Of a DNA stretch of 64,000 nucleotides, positions 20,104-31,714 are shown piece by piece. Every line of letters starts with the position of its first letter. Within the stretch, counting starts at the first letter, position 1. The notes under the pieces were generated by a model. That model did no database searches, was not told the DNA's origin, and saw only the letters and a list, made by a program, of their open reading frames with translations. Position numbers and translations under genes: made by a program. Source of the stretch: Tenebrio molitor. Its lineage: Eukaryota > Arthropoda > Insecta > Coleoptera > Tenebrionidae. The DNA is taken from the NCBI RefSeq assembly GCF_963966145.1, contig NC_091051.1:4960001-5024000 (forward strand). Direction: 5' to 3'.

Positions 20104-20459
20104 CGCCCGTTCAAATGAATTCCTGGGTTGAGTAGGCATTGCAAAAATTAAACCGTTTGGAACAGTGTAAAGTTTGAATTTCCCGCCGTTTGACACGAAT
20201 ATTTATATTTAATCAGGACATAATTGAACACGTTTGTTTTCAGTAAACGGTGCTCTTAGATGTTTGCTTCGAGAATAGGAATTATTAAGTTATTCTATTT
20301 TTAATGTAAAACGTTGCAAAGAAAGAAAAAAAGAAAGATTTTCTTGGCTATAATTTTAGGTTAGCTGTCAACATGCTCCAATTAATCTACGCTTTAAAAA
20401 AGAACAACAATCGACGGTTTCCAACGCCTCCCCAGTCCAGGATTTCATTTGAACGCGCG
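20104..20459. mobile_element. MITE with CGCSCGTTCAAATG ends, copy 1
   Basis: The left end CGCCCGTTCAAATGAATTCC pairs with the right end (reverse complement CGCGCGTTCAAATGAAATCC), followed by CTGGRYTG on both arms. The internal sequence (CGGCGGGAAATTC-type block, GAAAGAAAAAAAGAAAGA, TAGGTTAGCTGTCAACATG) is found inverted at 60037-60396. Confidence 0.75.
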
Positions 20460-20858
20460 GTATGAACAAAATATCACCTGCGTCTAAAATATACACACAT
20501 TCAAAAATACCTACATAGGCTAGTAGGATTATTTTCTGAACGCAGGTTATAAAGAATTAGAACATTTCTTAGCATAAGACAATTTTTTTTGTAAGTGTTA
20601 TATCAAGATGAATGTTAAGTGAGTTATGAAACATTTTAGGAAGATGTTTTATTTTCATGTTTAATAATTTGACTGTTGTAATGTTGCACATGACTTATTT
20701 GATCCGCTGATAATAAGCACTGGCTCAGAATCACCACGTGGTAAGTCATATTACCTAAAAGTGTTAAATGAGAAAAGAACGTGACAATTAGCACCAACTA
20801 ATTTCTTGAGATTAAAATGACGTCATATTAGAAAATTGTGTCCAAATTAAGCGTTATT

Positions 20859-20930
20859 TTATCTCGAATAAACGAAATCAAGCCTTATTGGATTTTATCT
20901 CGAATAAACGAAATCAAGCGTTATTGGCTA
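20859..20930 (+). repeat. Two-copy tandem repeat, 36 bp unit
   Basis: TTATCTCGAATAAACGAAAT followed by CAAGC(C/G)TTATTGG occurs twice head to tail with one difference, so it is a recent local duplication. A perfect TGACGTCA lies 40 bp before it. Confidence 0.85.
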
Positions 20931-21133
20931 TTTCTGTTTTTTAGCACTTATTCTAATTAGTCAGTTCAGTTAACTCCAGTACTACAATGTGCAGATAAAA
21001 AGTTATGAATCATATTTATAAAAATTATCAATTTTGGAACATAAACCCAATTCGGGAATTTTCCATTTATCTTCTAATGCAATGCAATCCACTTTTTTCC
21101 ACTGTTTCTTACTGTACTTGTTCCTAAACACCG

Positions 21134-21414
21134 TTCACGTTGTTTTGGCAGAATCGGAGGCCATGATTAATTTTTTTAACGTTGGACACACTGTTTGATT
21201 TCCGTCACTAAAGTGCCTGACAACATGTTGCTGAATTTCCCGCGATGTTTGAGTATTCTTCTATTGCAAACTAGTAAAACGAACAACAATGCACGCTATT
21301 GACGCTATTTATAACCTCAAACTTAGAAAAACATAACCTAATTCAACAGACAGCTTTACTATCAAATTAAATGCAAAATTTCCATAGTCTCTCATTATGC
21401 CAAAACAACGTGAA
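21134..21414. mobile_element. MITE with TTCACGTTGTTTTGGCA ends
   Basis: TTCACGTTGTTTTGGCA at 21134-21150 is matched exactly in reverse complement at 21398-21414, with similarity continuing inward (GAATCGGAGGCCATG against TAATGAGAGACTATG). It is 281 bp, with no ORF and no clear target duplication. Confidence 0.65.
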
Positions 21415-21619
21415 TGCATTTTAATTCTAAATTTTTAAAAATTTCTATTGACCCCAAGAACTTGTTTCTCCATTCTAATAATATTGAATTACAAAATTTC
21501 CAACTTGTCATTTTTGTTCCAACAAAACATCAAAAATTGTGATTTTTTCCTTTTGTCCTGTGTCACAAACGTTGGTCATTCTGGTAACAATTTCGTCTTT
21601 GACAATAGACATAAGCATA

Positions 21620-21851
21620 CAGTTGGTTGAAAAAAAAACGGGAAATGTCAGAATAAAAGTAACACATTTTTACAATTTTTTCATAGTGTGAAACCTTCTT
21701 ACGAGAGATAGGTTAGAATTATTGTCAAAATTGAATGACATTTAAAAAAATAATTTGATAGATATTGTCAAGTAGACAATTAATTGACAAATGGACAAAA
21801 CCAAATTTACATTAGGAAAATTTTTTTTCCCGTTTTTTTCGCAACCAACTG
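21620..21851. mobile_element. MITE with CAGTTGGTTG ends and TA flanks
   Basis: The left end CAGTTGGTTGAAAAAAAAAC and right end (reverse complement CAGTTGGTTGCGAAAAAAAC) enclose 232 bp, with TA outside each end. It belongs to the same family as 6775-6987. A single related end (CAGTCGGTTGCAAAAAAATC) is also seen at about 33247. Confidence 0.75.
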
Positions 21852-22439
21852 TACGCATTTACTTTATAAAATTATTTAACAATAAAAGCCAAAATGACTT
21901 TCGTGCATGGCACTGTCTTGATCTAAACATCAGCTTTGCCAAAGTAGTAGCGTGAGATAATTTACATTTATAATTAAAGTAGGCTATGATTTTTACAGTG
22001 GATTGGCAACACTGTTGACACCTGGACTTGAATTGTCAAAGTGACGCTTCAAAATTCAATATAAAACATGAACCAGCGAGCTAAGAGTTGTATCCAAGCC
22101 GGGTGTTTGATACAACTGTCAACTCGTATTCATACACAGAATGCGTCAAATTTTCAAAATATAAATTCTAGGCCACAGTATTAATGTTAGATAAACGACA
22201 AATTTTAGAGAATTTTGCGAAATGCCTGTTGCCATTTGCACAAGGAACATGTGCCATCGTAATGTTTAAAAATATTTACATTAAGATAATCTTTTCTAGT
22301 ACAGTTTGATTTGACATATCGTTAATTTAAATCTGATAGTGACTAACGTCGTCATAGTTTGCTCTTTGCCCTAAAAACATCTTGCGTACGTGTTTTTCGA
22401 TAGGACCACATCAAAATGTCTCACCGAATAAATTACTGA

Positions 22440-23860
22440 GGGGTTATTATTATTAGAACAAATTAAAAATATGGTCAAAAAGTTTACACAAAAACTATCA
22501 TCGGCGTTAATTTTTTAACCAATCTGCGTGACGTTTCACTTGTTTTGATTTCCTCCTTTTGTATAAATATTTATCTCCTGGTATCTGGAATGTGATCGTG
22601 ATTTTCGAAATTTGTCAAAGGGAAGTCTGACCCGGCCAAAACGAAAACACCAACTAGATAAAGGGAGAAGGTCATTGCCTAGTATTATCTCGAGTGAAGC
22701 AACGATTTTCCTAGGAGTTTGTTAACCTTCCAGTTGCCTCGCCATTATTATTGTCATGCACTGCACATTGCATAATTGCTGTGACCGGACATATTAGGTA
22801 ATTTCAAGCTGACAACAGCAGCAATGGAGGAATTTCACGATTACGCATCCCATCTAGATTCTTCAAATATTTTTCGCCGCTCTCGTGCCAACTCACAAAA
22901 TCCAACAATGGCCATAAAACAACAGAAAACAAATAATCAACGTCGAAGATAATTGATAGTCGCCGTGATTTGTCGCCGATCTAACAAATAATTGTCGGAA
23001 CACTCGACATATCCAGATAATCTCGACCAAAGCTTAATCCTCGATTGGATCTCATCATTTGGGATAATCTGTGCGTACAGTGACGATTGTCCAGATTGTC
23101 AGATCACCGGTCCAAAAATCAGAAAGGGGGCCGGCCACGTGAGCCATGAACCCGTTTTACTGCAAATGCGATAATTGAAATGTTTACAACAAGTCACGAC
23201 TTTTTGTTTTCCCAATAAATAATTTGTCTGATGTACTTGTTAACCACTCGCTAACCATTGTTGTTTACTTTTATTCACAAAAAAATTCGCGATGACCTCA
23301 ATTTGATTGGAGATTAACGATGCGCTCTAACATCGAGAAGACGTGAAAATGCATCAACTGCGGTTTTCTCTACGCCGGGAAATTTTGTATTTCGTATTTC
23401 GGACCTCCACACCAGAGGGCGCCCTCGCAGATTCATGAAGCTTATGTCGAGTGATATGTGATGGCGCTGGTGCGGACAAGTTAATTTGACATTTAGTAAT
23501 TTAATGGAAGAAAGAATTAATTGTATTTATTTGACGTGTTAAGAGCAAGATCGTAACCGTAAAATCTTTTGAACTTTTAGCAGGTAATATTCACTTCTGT
23601 CAGCATCAAGTGGAATACAATACAATAGATATTCAGGAGTCAAAGCAGAACTGGAAGCCAAGACCTATAACCTTATTCCTGTTATAAAGTCCTCATAAAC
23701 TATGATGGTCAGAATTACCACAAATGACCATGAAATTTAAAATTTTAAATTAGGCATGGATAACTTGTGTTTCATTTTAAACGAGTTCCTGTTTAAGTTT
23801 AAAGAAGGTATTATTTATTATGAATTAGGACAACACAAGAATAATGAATATGTTTTGATG
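22440..23860. other. Gene-free stretch, partly GC-richer
   Basis: Nothing coding is visible. The part from about 22600 to 23480 is GC-richer and not obviously repeated, so it may be regulatory; it ends near the CTCF-like site at 23414. Confidence 0.4.
23414..23422 (+). promoter_or_regulatory. CTCF-like core AGAGGGCGC (2 of 5)
   Basis: The + strand reads CCACACCAGAGGGCGCCCTC, the best of the five matches to the CTCF consensus. GAGGGCGCCCTC is also palindromic, so both strands carry the core. Confidence 0.35.
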
Positions 23861-24162
23861 TGTCTAACTACTAGTAAGGCCCCTCCAAAACACAACACTT
23901 TTTAAAAGATTCAACCCTGTTTTTAAAGGTATATTTAAAAAGCAGATATTTCAGAGGTTTTGCCCTTTTTTTAAAGAAAAACTTTTTTTTAATACTGACT
24001 ATAATTGACTAAAGTTGCAATTATCTAAGCAAAAATTGTGGGTACTGTTAGAAAATCATTCTTTAAAAACCAATTTCCCATACATAAGTAAAACTCATAA
24101 CATTTTTATTGGTTTTATTTTGAAATTATAATTTCCTACCTAATTTTGTTTCATGGTTATTT

Positions 24163-24238
24163 AGTTCATTCTTCTATTGGGTGTTTTTTCAATCATTCAA
24201 TTGGGTTCTTGAATCATTATTCTATTGGGTGCATTATT
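24163..24238 (+). repeat. Short tandem repeat around ATTCTATTGGGT
   Basis: ATTCTTCTATTGGGTG, ATTCAATTGGGTTC and ATTCTATTGGGTGC follow one another at spacings of about 27-30 bp. It is a small imperfect tandem array. Confidence 0.5.
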
Positions 24239-25043
24239 ATGTATTAGCATCATGATCAGTGTCATCTTCGGTTAAGCTGCAAGAATAAAACAATCACCAT
24301 GGAATTTAAATTGATTTTTTTGAGATCTCCAAGCGCTGTGAGAAAATGCCTCCTATCATCCATTGTGTAGAATGTGATGGTAACACGCCAATCAGCGTTT
24401 ATTTTAATGATAACACTGGCTTCGCCTTGTTGAATGGGAACTTGTCTCGGTAGCGTATCGATAATTTTTTATTGGCAACAATTATTTGTTTTTTTACTGT
24501 TGGGCCCCCAAAACAGACTTGAGCCATTCATATAAAATCCCTTCTCTTACGTTTGCTTTGGAGAGATAACTGAAATAATTTGAGCTCGTGTAAAAGCGAA
24601 ATTCTTATTTTTTTGTGCTGTCTGTAAATGGTAAGCAAATACAAAAATGTGTTGATTTCAAAGGAGGCTAATTATAAGTAATCAATTAGAAAATTTATAG
24701 CATGTTTCCAATAAAAACTCACTCGCAACAAGCCGTGATTATACCGTGCGATCAACAATTATTCAGATCAAAGAAGGCAGTATGTCGATAGGAATGGAAG
24801 TATTTCTGGTTGCATATGCCCGATTCAATTTAAATTTAAATCTTCTGTAGAAATTTTTGCCGAAACTCGGCCAAACAGGCAACAGCGCTGTATATTCAAT
24901 TTTTCGTTATTGAAAACACCATTATGAAAGTAAAATTAATCTTTTATGTTCTGAAGTAATAGTTATTTGTACAACTACTGTTATTTGTACAACTAGTTAT
25001 GAAAGTCATAGGTATTATACCTACTTTTTTTCATGAATTTACA

Positions 25044-25075
25044 GTTTGATTAACGAGGGCGTAGCCCGATCAAAC
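25044..25075. repeat. Hairpin with nested GGGC-GTA-GCCC core
   Basis: GTTTGAT and ATCAAAC pair on the outside and GGGC with GCCC on the inside around GTA. The GAGGGCGTAGCCCGA core is similar in style to the hairpin loops of two other repeats in this window. Confidence 0.6.
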
Positions 25076-25294
25076 AAATGAATATAATTATAATATAATT
25101 TTGGGCACATTATTATTCTATGAATTTGCACCCGCCACTAATCTCCTGTATCTCTACAGGATGTTGTGGAAGTCCACGTAATAAACATCCTGTGTGAACG
25201 ATTTTGATAAATGTCACAACTTGTCAAGCTAATTTCAAAGATTTTAAGTGATTTGGGGCTCGTCGAACAAAAAAACCTTGTATTCAACTCGTTC

Positions 25295-25360
25295 GTGTGT
25301 AAATTGGGCCTTTTTTGGCACACTGGCCCACTCATGCCAAAAAAGGCCCAATTTACACAC
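25295..25360. repeat. Perfect 26 bp inverted repeat, 14 nt loop
   Basis: The arm at 25295-25320 (GTGTGTAAATTGGGCCTTTT, then TTGGCA) is exactly the reverse complement of 25335-25360. Both sides are followed outward by ACTCGTT in the same, not inverted, orientation. A transcript would form a perfect 26 bp stem. It may be a small MITE or a hairpin RNA precursor. Confidence 0.8.
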
Positions 25361-25551
25361 AAACTCGTTAAATAAACTACTATTTTTTTTTTATTTTTTT
25401 TTCCGCAAAATTTTCCAAATAGCAAAATTAAATATGATTTGAACCCTAAAATTCATACCCGCTCATGTGTTTACACATACATTGATAACAAAGCACGAAA
25501 AAAAAAATTACTGGATTAAAATCCTCGAATGAAAAACACTAAAAACTGTTT

Positions 25552-25617
25552 CAGCGATCGTTCTTTCTTCAAAAAACCGGTAAAGTTTTTATCGCACAAA
25601 AACATTTTCACTCTCTG
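25552..25617 (+). repeat. 66 bp direct repeat, copy 1
   Basis: CAGCGATCGTTCTTTCTTCA and on through TAAAGTTTTTATCGCACAAA to CACTCTCTG is repeated at 26642-26705 with few changes. Confidence 0.7.
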
Positions 25618-25889
25618 TTTCTATCCATTGTAATAATAAAAAAATTGTTCAGCTGTTGGATAGACTTGACACACAACAAGTAATGTTTTTTTATAGCTCT
25701 TTTTACTTTTGCTGCATTTTTTTAAAATTTAATTGAGGTTATTTAATTTAGAAATTTTCAGTGTTATACTCTTATTATTTTTCCAGACGTCTATAGCAAT
25801 TTTTTCTTGATTTTTAACTAATTCTATTTCCATTTAATAGACTTTTTTTTACCTCTATGACTGTTGAATTATCAAATAATTCCTTTCTA

Positions 25890-25995
25890 CAGGGTTATTA
25901 TTATAAATGTTTCTAATATCTAGTTGGCGTAGCAGCGCACCTAAAACATTAGCGCACAGCCACCTATGATGTTAGAAACATTCATAATAACCCTG
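25890..25995. mobile_element. 106 bp palindromic micro-MITE
   Basis: CAGGGTTATTATTATAAATG with TTTCTAA following is mirrored by the right arm (reverse complement CAGGGTTATTATGAATGTTT, then CTAA). Only about 45 bp lies between the arms. It is nested inside the 23868-26148 element, so it inserted later or is part of its interior. Confidence 0.7.
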
Positions 25996-26257
25996 TGTAT
26001 TCTAAATCGAAAAGAAACAAACTTAATTTATTAGCTGGTAATGGAATAACTTACTTTTTTAAATAAGTATACCTTAAAAACAGGACAGAATCCTTAAAAA
26101 AAGTGTTGTGTGTTGAAGGGGCTTTACTAGTCTACACTACTTGATGATGATGAGGGGAAAGTCTCAGTCAGGTATTTATAAAATTATGAAAAGGCAGAAG
26201 TGAAGTGCAGAAATTATCTTTTTTTGTCTAAAAATTTCAAATAGGAATCTTCGCGCT

Positions 26258-26266
26258 AGAGGGCGC
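26258..26266 (+). promoter_or_regulatory. CTCF-like core AGAGGGCGC (3 of 5)
   Basis: The + strand reads CGCGCTAGAGGGCGCCTTTG, a good match to C..TAGAGGGCGC. It lies about 4.4 kb upstream of the dopamine receptor coding start. Confidence 0.35.
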
Positions 26267-26383
26267 CTTTGTATATAATGCAGACAACTGTACCAGTTTA
26301 CGTTGGTTGCCGTTTAGCGGCGCTCGTATCGTCAAGGATTGTCAAGATGTCAAGGAATGAGGAAGGAGGTAAACCTGTGAGGT

Positions 26384-26630
26384 AAACTTCGTCCAGCGAG
26401 AGATTGGGAGATTTTAAGTGTTATTAAATTAACCCAACACTACAAAATGCACTAGAATACATTAATTAGAGAATAATTTCAGGACAAAAATATTACTGCT
26501 TGAAGGATATATTTCAAATTTTACGTGCGTTAGGTACAGTTAAGTTCAAAATTATAAAGGACACTTTACTACTTTCTTTACGTAGAATTCAGTGATTTTT
26601 ATGTCAACCAATCTCTCGCTGGACAAACTA
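26384..26630. mobile_element. MITE with GTCCAGCGAGAGATTGG ends
   Basis: GTCCAGCGAGAGATTGG on the left is found exactly in reverse complement on the right (26609-26625), in an element of about 245 bp. The outermost bases (AACTTC against TAGTTT) are less alike, so the exact ends are uncertain by a few bases. Confidence 0.6.
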
Positions 26631-26641
26631 TAGTATTCCAA

Positions 26642-26705
26642 CAGCGAGCGTTCTTTATTCAAAAAAACTAAAGTTTTTATCGCACAAAAACATTTTCACT
26701 CACTC
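26642..26705 (+). repeat. 66 bp direct repeat, copy 2
   Basis: Partner of 25552-25617 at a distance of 1.09 kb, same orientation. It begins directly after the MITE at 26384-26630. Confidence 0.7.
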
Positions 26706-26905
26706 TTTCGTTTCAATTGATACATTATCCCATGAGCGAAGTGTTAGAATATTTTCAATTATTATTCTTGTCTCCAAGAATTTGTATTTTTAAGTTCTTA
26801 AGTTCACTGTAATAAATTTAATTTTGTGTTATTTTTAGTATAATAATTACAACAGGAGCGAATGAACTGTGTTTGAGGTTCGGTAATGTCGAGACCAGAA
26901 TGGTA

Positions 26906-27024
26906 CAATGGCCGACAATAAAAACTAGCCATCACTTTTCTGTCACATTAAAATCCAAATGTATAATTAACGCTTTAATGACACTGACATTTAAATGATG
27001 GCTAACTTTTTTTGCCGGCCACTG
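26906..27024. mobile_element. 119 bp MITE with CARTGGCCG ends and TA flanks
   Basis: The left end CAATGGCCGACAATAAAAAC and right end (reverse complement CAGTGGCCGGCAAAAAAAGT) are both followed by TAGCCATCA, and TA stands outside each end. It fits a minimal mariner-type MITE. Confidence 0.75.
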
Positions 27025-27499
27025 TATTTACACACATCACTTAAAAAAATTCCAACATTTTGGCAGAATTATTCAGGAAAATATCAGTGTAGAAATAGTT
27101 ATATTCTTATTCCCCGATATACCTAAGTACGTATACGAATATACCTAATTAAGAAACTCTGTAGAGATGTTGTCAAAGAGAAGATGTCAATAAAGCGACT
27201 TAAAAAAGTGAGGTTATGTTTCTTATTTTTAGGGTTTTGATCCAAGACTGCTCACAATGTTACTGACGTAATGTTTACAAGAAAGATTACTCAATTTAAC
27301 CAAAGATATTAAATTTGTAATGCTTTGGTAAAAAGTAGGTATCAACAAGTGTTGAGTCAGCGACAGCTGGTAAAAAGGGGTTATTTGTTTACAAACTTTG
27401 TTAAAAAAAAAGTTAATAAATGAAATGAATCATTTTTTGTGTTTCTAGTGAAGTTTATTATGTATATTTTTTTTTGTCAAATACTGTTGTACATGATTC

Positions 27500-30400
27500 C
27501 TTGCAAAACCTTTCATCCCACGCAACACGCTGACAGCGATTCACTAAATTTTTGAACGCAATGAACCATCCTGTTAATTGGAGCATAGATTATAACTTAT
27601 CGTCTTCGCATCTTCGACAACGCTTAAAAACGTATTTTCCGTTAGAAGAAGACGTTCTTTGTTTCAGTTGAATGTTAAAAGCAAAAAAAATCCTCTCGGC
27701 CAATATTGTGGGATTTGGATGGTATCGTAACTAATCCCGGTCGGATTCTGAAGAAGCACTTGACCCCTAATTGAAACACGGAGAAACTGTTTGGCGATCG
27801 GAGCCCAAGACCCTCCAACGTAAATGAAGAGCAGTTCGGATGATGCGAAGAGATCGTTTACATCTCAACGCGAACAAAACCCGCTCGAGATCGCTCGAAA
27901 TTATTACATGTTGATCTGTCGAATGTAGCGAAACATTCCAAACGTGCGTGGCAAACTAGAGAATCTAATAATATTTTATTCGTATTTGCATTTGTATTTT
28001 ATCGTGGAAAAATTCAAATTTGAAACGCGTTTATTGCTTCATCACTCCGACTTGTCGAAGACTAGCTGCGATACCTGTCGCTTCCGGTGTCTCGGATTTG
28101 ATCTCGATATTAGTGTACACAAGGGGTGCGCTCTCATTTCGTCGAAACGCGGTTGGATTATGTTTTGCGGTAAGTTAATTTTTCCCCTTGAGAAGTGGGA
28201 TCGGCGCCATGATTAAGACGTCGCGGAAGGAGTTGTTCATGTGGGTGGAAGGGAAGATCAAAGATGCGTTGAACGTATCTGAGATCGACAAAGCGAGCGG
28301 ATTATATCGACGATTTTAAATTTAATCAACTTGAAATGATCACGAGGGTGTGAATGAGATTAGATTTTATTGGCGCGCGAGGCAGTAAGCGCCTTTTTGT
28401 CGTTGTTGCATCGGTTTCGGACCCGCGGTGGTGTCCCGTCGATTTAATAGAATCGTCGGAGGCGGCGTTAATCCCTCGCGTCCTAATTGCAGGTGATAAA
28501 GAAGAAAGATTCTGAAAGGAGCGCTAATTACACTAATTCGCTACAAACGAATTTACATCGGAAAATTAACGAGATCCGTCCCGTTCAACATTATAAATTG
28601 CCCCCCGAATATATCATTCGACCTCGCTAATTGCGCGATATTGTCGCTAATTAGACGCGAAAACCCTCCGAAATCGAACCGATCCAATAACGCCTTCGCA
28701 CTAGTGGGGCTTCTTCAATTTTACCTAAAAAGGAAACCGTATCACTTTTCACGCTTCCGAGGAAATCGGACTGCGGAAAGGAGGCGGCGATTAGCCCCCC
28801 GAAAATATTTTTAAATCCCCCATCTGCCGTTATTAACCCAGAAAAAAGAAAACACCCATTCTCTCCGCTGGGCCTTGAATTAAACGCTTCACATCCGCGC
28901 TCTAAACCATTTTGAGAGCCATAAAAGTAAAGATAAAGGTGAACGCAAGACACTTTCATAACTTCTCAATTTTTTCGCCTCTTTCGCCGCGCCAAAGAAA
29001 CGTAAGCTTGCTCTCATGATTTTCTTTTATTGTTTCTTTATGGACCGCTTACGCCAGAATTTGTTTTTGCCGACGGCGGCTCCTTAAAAATTGCACGCGT
29101 GTCTCCCTAAGATGATTAACATTGTTTTTTCTACAAGCAAATATTTTTTCCCTGTCTAGACACACCAATAATCGGCTTCTCCGCTTTCGCGATTTTAACA
29201 AGTAAGAATTCCAAAACAGATGCTAGTTCTTATCGGGGGAGCATCCACTCACACGCTTTTTCTCCACCCTCTTTGCCCACTCAAAACTCCAAAGCTCTGC
29301 GAGAACAACAACGAAAAAATAAACAAGAACCAGATAAAACTTTAATAAAAGCAACGAGAGTAAATTCCTCTTTTTGTTATTCACTCACGATTTAACTCTT
29401 AGAATTTTTATGTTCAGTGTTGCCGTAGCGTCCTCGACACCTGTCCCTTTTCCGAACGCTCCGATCTCGATCGGAATTAATTTATCCTGTGAGTTTTTGT
29501 CCTTCCAGATTAGGATAATGTGTGAGAGCAGTGACGCGTCTGTATCAACGGCTGTTAAAGTCTGCAGCAGAGCCCTTGTAATCCTGCAGGATAAGCGAGC
29601 AGTTAGCAGCATCGCCGGGATACGGCGAGATAAGAATTGTAAATAGGAGCACGAAGAGGTCGTTTTTCGATTATTTTTCGGTTTAATTTACTAGTCTGGG
29701 TGAAATAATTGTGGGTTTTTCCGATTTTCCAAGGATTAGAGAGCAGCCGTCGGTTCCCACGGAGCAAGAAAAAGATGCTCTTTCTAGAGGAAAGTGTCAA
29801 ACTCGCGCTTTGTTTGTCTTCATTGACTTGTGCAGAAAAAGGAGTGTGTGAGTGGCGTCGAGTTTGGTCGTTAATTAAGCCGCACGTCAAGCGAAAAATT
29901 GGAGTTATAAGTGGATGCCGAGAGCTCTATTTGCTATGGGAATTGAGCTTCGCTAAGCAACTTTAATTAGCGGGGAGTAGTTGACCTGTCGTGCCAAAAA
30001 CTTTTTGATGAAAGAATTCGCCTTTGACGGGGTCGTGTTTGAAAAAATTGTTTGTGCGTTGCAGATTCGGACTTGTGTGTTTTTTTCGTCGCAGTAGATT
30101 CGGAAGGTGTGCTTTGGTAAAAAATTGGAGTGTGGGTGTAATTACCGTACGAAGGTGTAAGAGTTTCTTTCGGAGGGTTCGGGGCCTTCAACAAGTACGG
30201 CAATGGCTTGGCCGGCGCGTGTAAGAGGACGCCTCTGTCGGAGACAGCGAGAGACAGGGCGGCGCCGTGCGCGTCGCGCTCCACCGGCGGCGTCCCGGCG
30301 CATAGCGCCTCTGTTTGTGCCCCGGAGTGCACGCGTCTGTGTCCAACGAGCGCGAGTCGGCTTAAGAGGTGCAACCGGGATGTAAACCGAGTGCCCCGAA

Positions 30401-30676
30401 GAAGAGCTCCAAGTGCAAGCGCGCGCGGGACTGAAACTGACAATGCGAGGTTTCGGCCGAGCGAGGTAATTAATTAATTTGTGCGACGACGGTCCACTTG
30501 TTAAATCGCGATTTATCGAGGGAGGAAGAGAGATAGTTTCCGGGCGATCAAAACCAGCCGGAAGAAGTTGATTGTGTTAGCCAGGCATCTGACAATACCC
30601 TTTGGATGTTTGCGGGATAACGAATCCTTTGTGGGTAATAAATAGCGAGATGCTCTGAAATTGACCCATTGTAAAC
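27500..30676 (+). other. GC-richer DNA upstream of the dopamine receptor exon
   Basis: There is no protein gene that I can support; the open frames of 75-158 codons on either strand have no recognisable features. The stretch is largely single-copy and increasingly GC-rich towards 30200-30480, and so probably contains the receptor promoter and untranslated leader exons. CGAGCGAG|GTAATT at about 30466 could be a leader donor, but I could not fix a leader structure. Confidence 0.45.
30606..30658 (+). promoter_or_regulatory. Two short uORFs before the receptor start codon
   Basis: If the leader is contiguous with the coding exon, two upstream ATGs precede the main one: ATG TTT GCG GGA TAA at 30606-30620 and ATG CTC TGA at 30650-30658. 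The main ATG follows 18 nt after the second stop, a distance that would make reinitiation inefficient. Confidence 0.35.
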
Positions 30677-31123
30677 ATGATCCCTGAAAAAATGGACGCC
30701 GCCAACGCTTCCATCTTCAACAATGCCACCACGAGGAACGCGACCGGCCTGCTCGGCCTCAACCAGTCGGCGGAACACTTCATGCTCCTCTTCGAAGACA
30801 TCGACCAGTACTTCAACCACCTGAACCTGTCCAACGACTCGGACTACTCCAGTTACGACAGGCAGTTGGTCAACTGCTCGTACAACAGCAGCAGCAACAC
30901 CTCCTGCTTCGTCCACCAGCCGGAGCCGCTCTACCACCGCAACTACTGGGCCCTGGTGCTCGTCCTCTTCCCCATCTTCACGCTCTTCGGCAACGTTCTT
31001 GTGATACTCAGTGTTTACAGGGAGCGAACTCTCCAGTCCGCCACCAACTACTTCATAGTCAGCCTGGCGCTGGCCGACTTGCTCGTCGCCGTTGTCGTCA
31101 TGCCCTTCGCCGTCTACGTCCTG
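30677..31123 (+). CDS. Dop2R: D2-like dopamine receptor, first coding exon
   Basis: D2-like receptors are seven-transmembrane receptors that couple dopamine to Gi/o and lower cAMP. The exon gives 149 residues in phase 0 up to CTG|GTGAGC. Residues 1-88 are the extracellular N-terminus with nine N-glycosylation sequons (Asn 10, 16, 21, 29, 50, 53, 66, 70, 74). TM1 is at about 90-114 (NYWALVLVLFPIFTLFGNVL), with the GN motif and Asn106 as position 1.50. The first cytosolic loop is YRERTLQSATN. TM2 at about 125-147 is NYFIVSLALADLLVAVVVMP with Asp134 as 2.50. The sequence closely follows insect D2-like receptors. TM3-TM7 and the binding-site Asp are not in the window, so the gene is partial here and its next intron exceeds 32 kb. 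Confidence 0.92.
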
Positions 31124-31714
31124 GTGAGCACAATTAGAACATTTAGTCTAGTTAGATGTCACATACGAGCTATTTTCGTCGCGCACACCCTCTCGTCCCA
31201 ATGGTTATCGAGCCGAGCACAAATCGGAAGGGTGGGTAATAAACATGACAAAGGGTCATCACCATCAGATCAATGTAGGCACTTTACAACCTGTATTCCG
31301 GGCGGGGGACGTCTCCTAATCAAACCGACTGCACTTTCATCCAACCCTTCCATTGTCGCGTGACCTGCCCCCATAAATCCAACTCTCTTTCCGCCACAAC
31401 AAGTCTACGAAATATGGACGCAATTAGCACTTCCGATAGGTTGTCGCGTGCCCATCTCCAACAGATCGAAATATCGAACACTCTAGCCACCCTCCGAGTG
31501 GATACAGCGGGCCTTGATAAACACCCAAGACTTGTGCTGCACAAAAACCGCCAAATAAATCATAACGGATGTGGCAAAAAAGCGACGAGATCGATTCATC
31601 ATCCGGTCATTGCTCGTAATAAACTTGTACGTTATGAGGATTCGGATCGACTCGCGTGAATTATTCTTGTTGGGGATGTTTCCGCCCTTCGCAGAGATAC
31701 TGCTGTCTCTCGCA

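Larger units (their letters stand above)
23868..26148. mobile_element. 2.3 kb element with ~75 bp inverted terminal repeats
   Basis: The left arm CTAGTAAGGCCCCTCCAAAA, with CACAACACTTTTTAAAAGAT following, is mirrored at 26070-26148 (reverse complement CTAGTAAAGCCCCTTCAACA, then CACAACACTTTTTTTAAGGA), and the match continues through CCTGTTTTTAA.GGTATA. There is no transposase ORF in the 2.28 kb between, so it is a non-autonomous or decayed DNA element, or foldback DNA. A small palindromic MITE (25890-25995) and two hairpins lie inside it. Confidence 0.65.
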
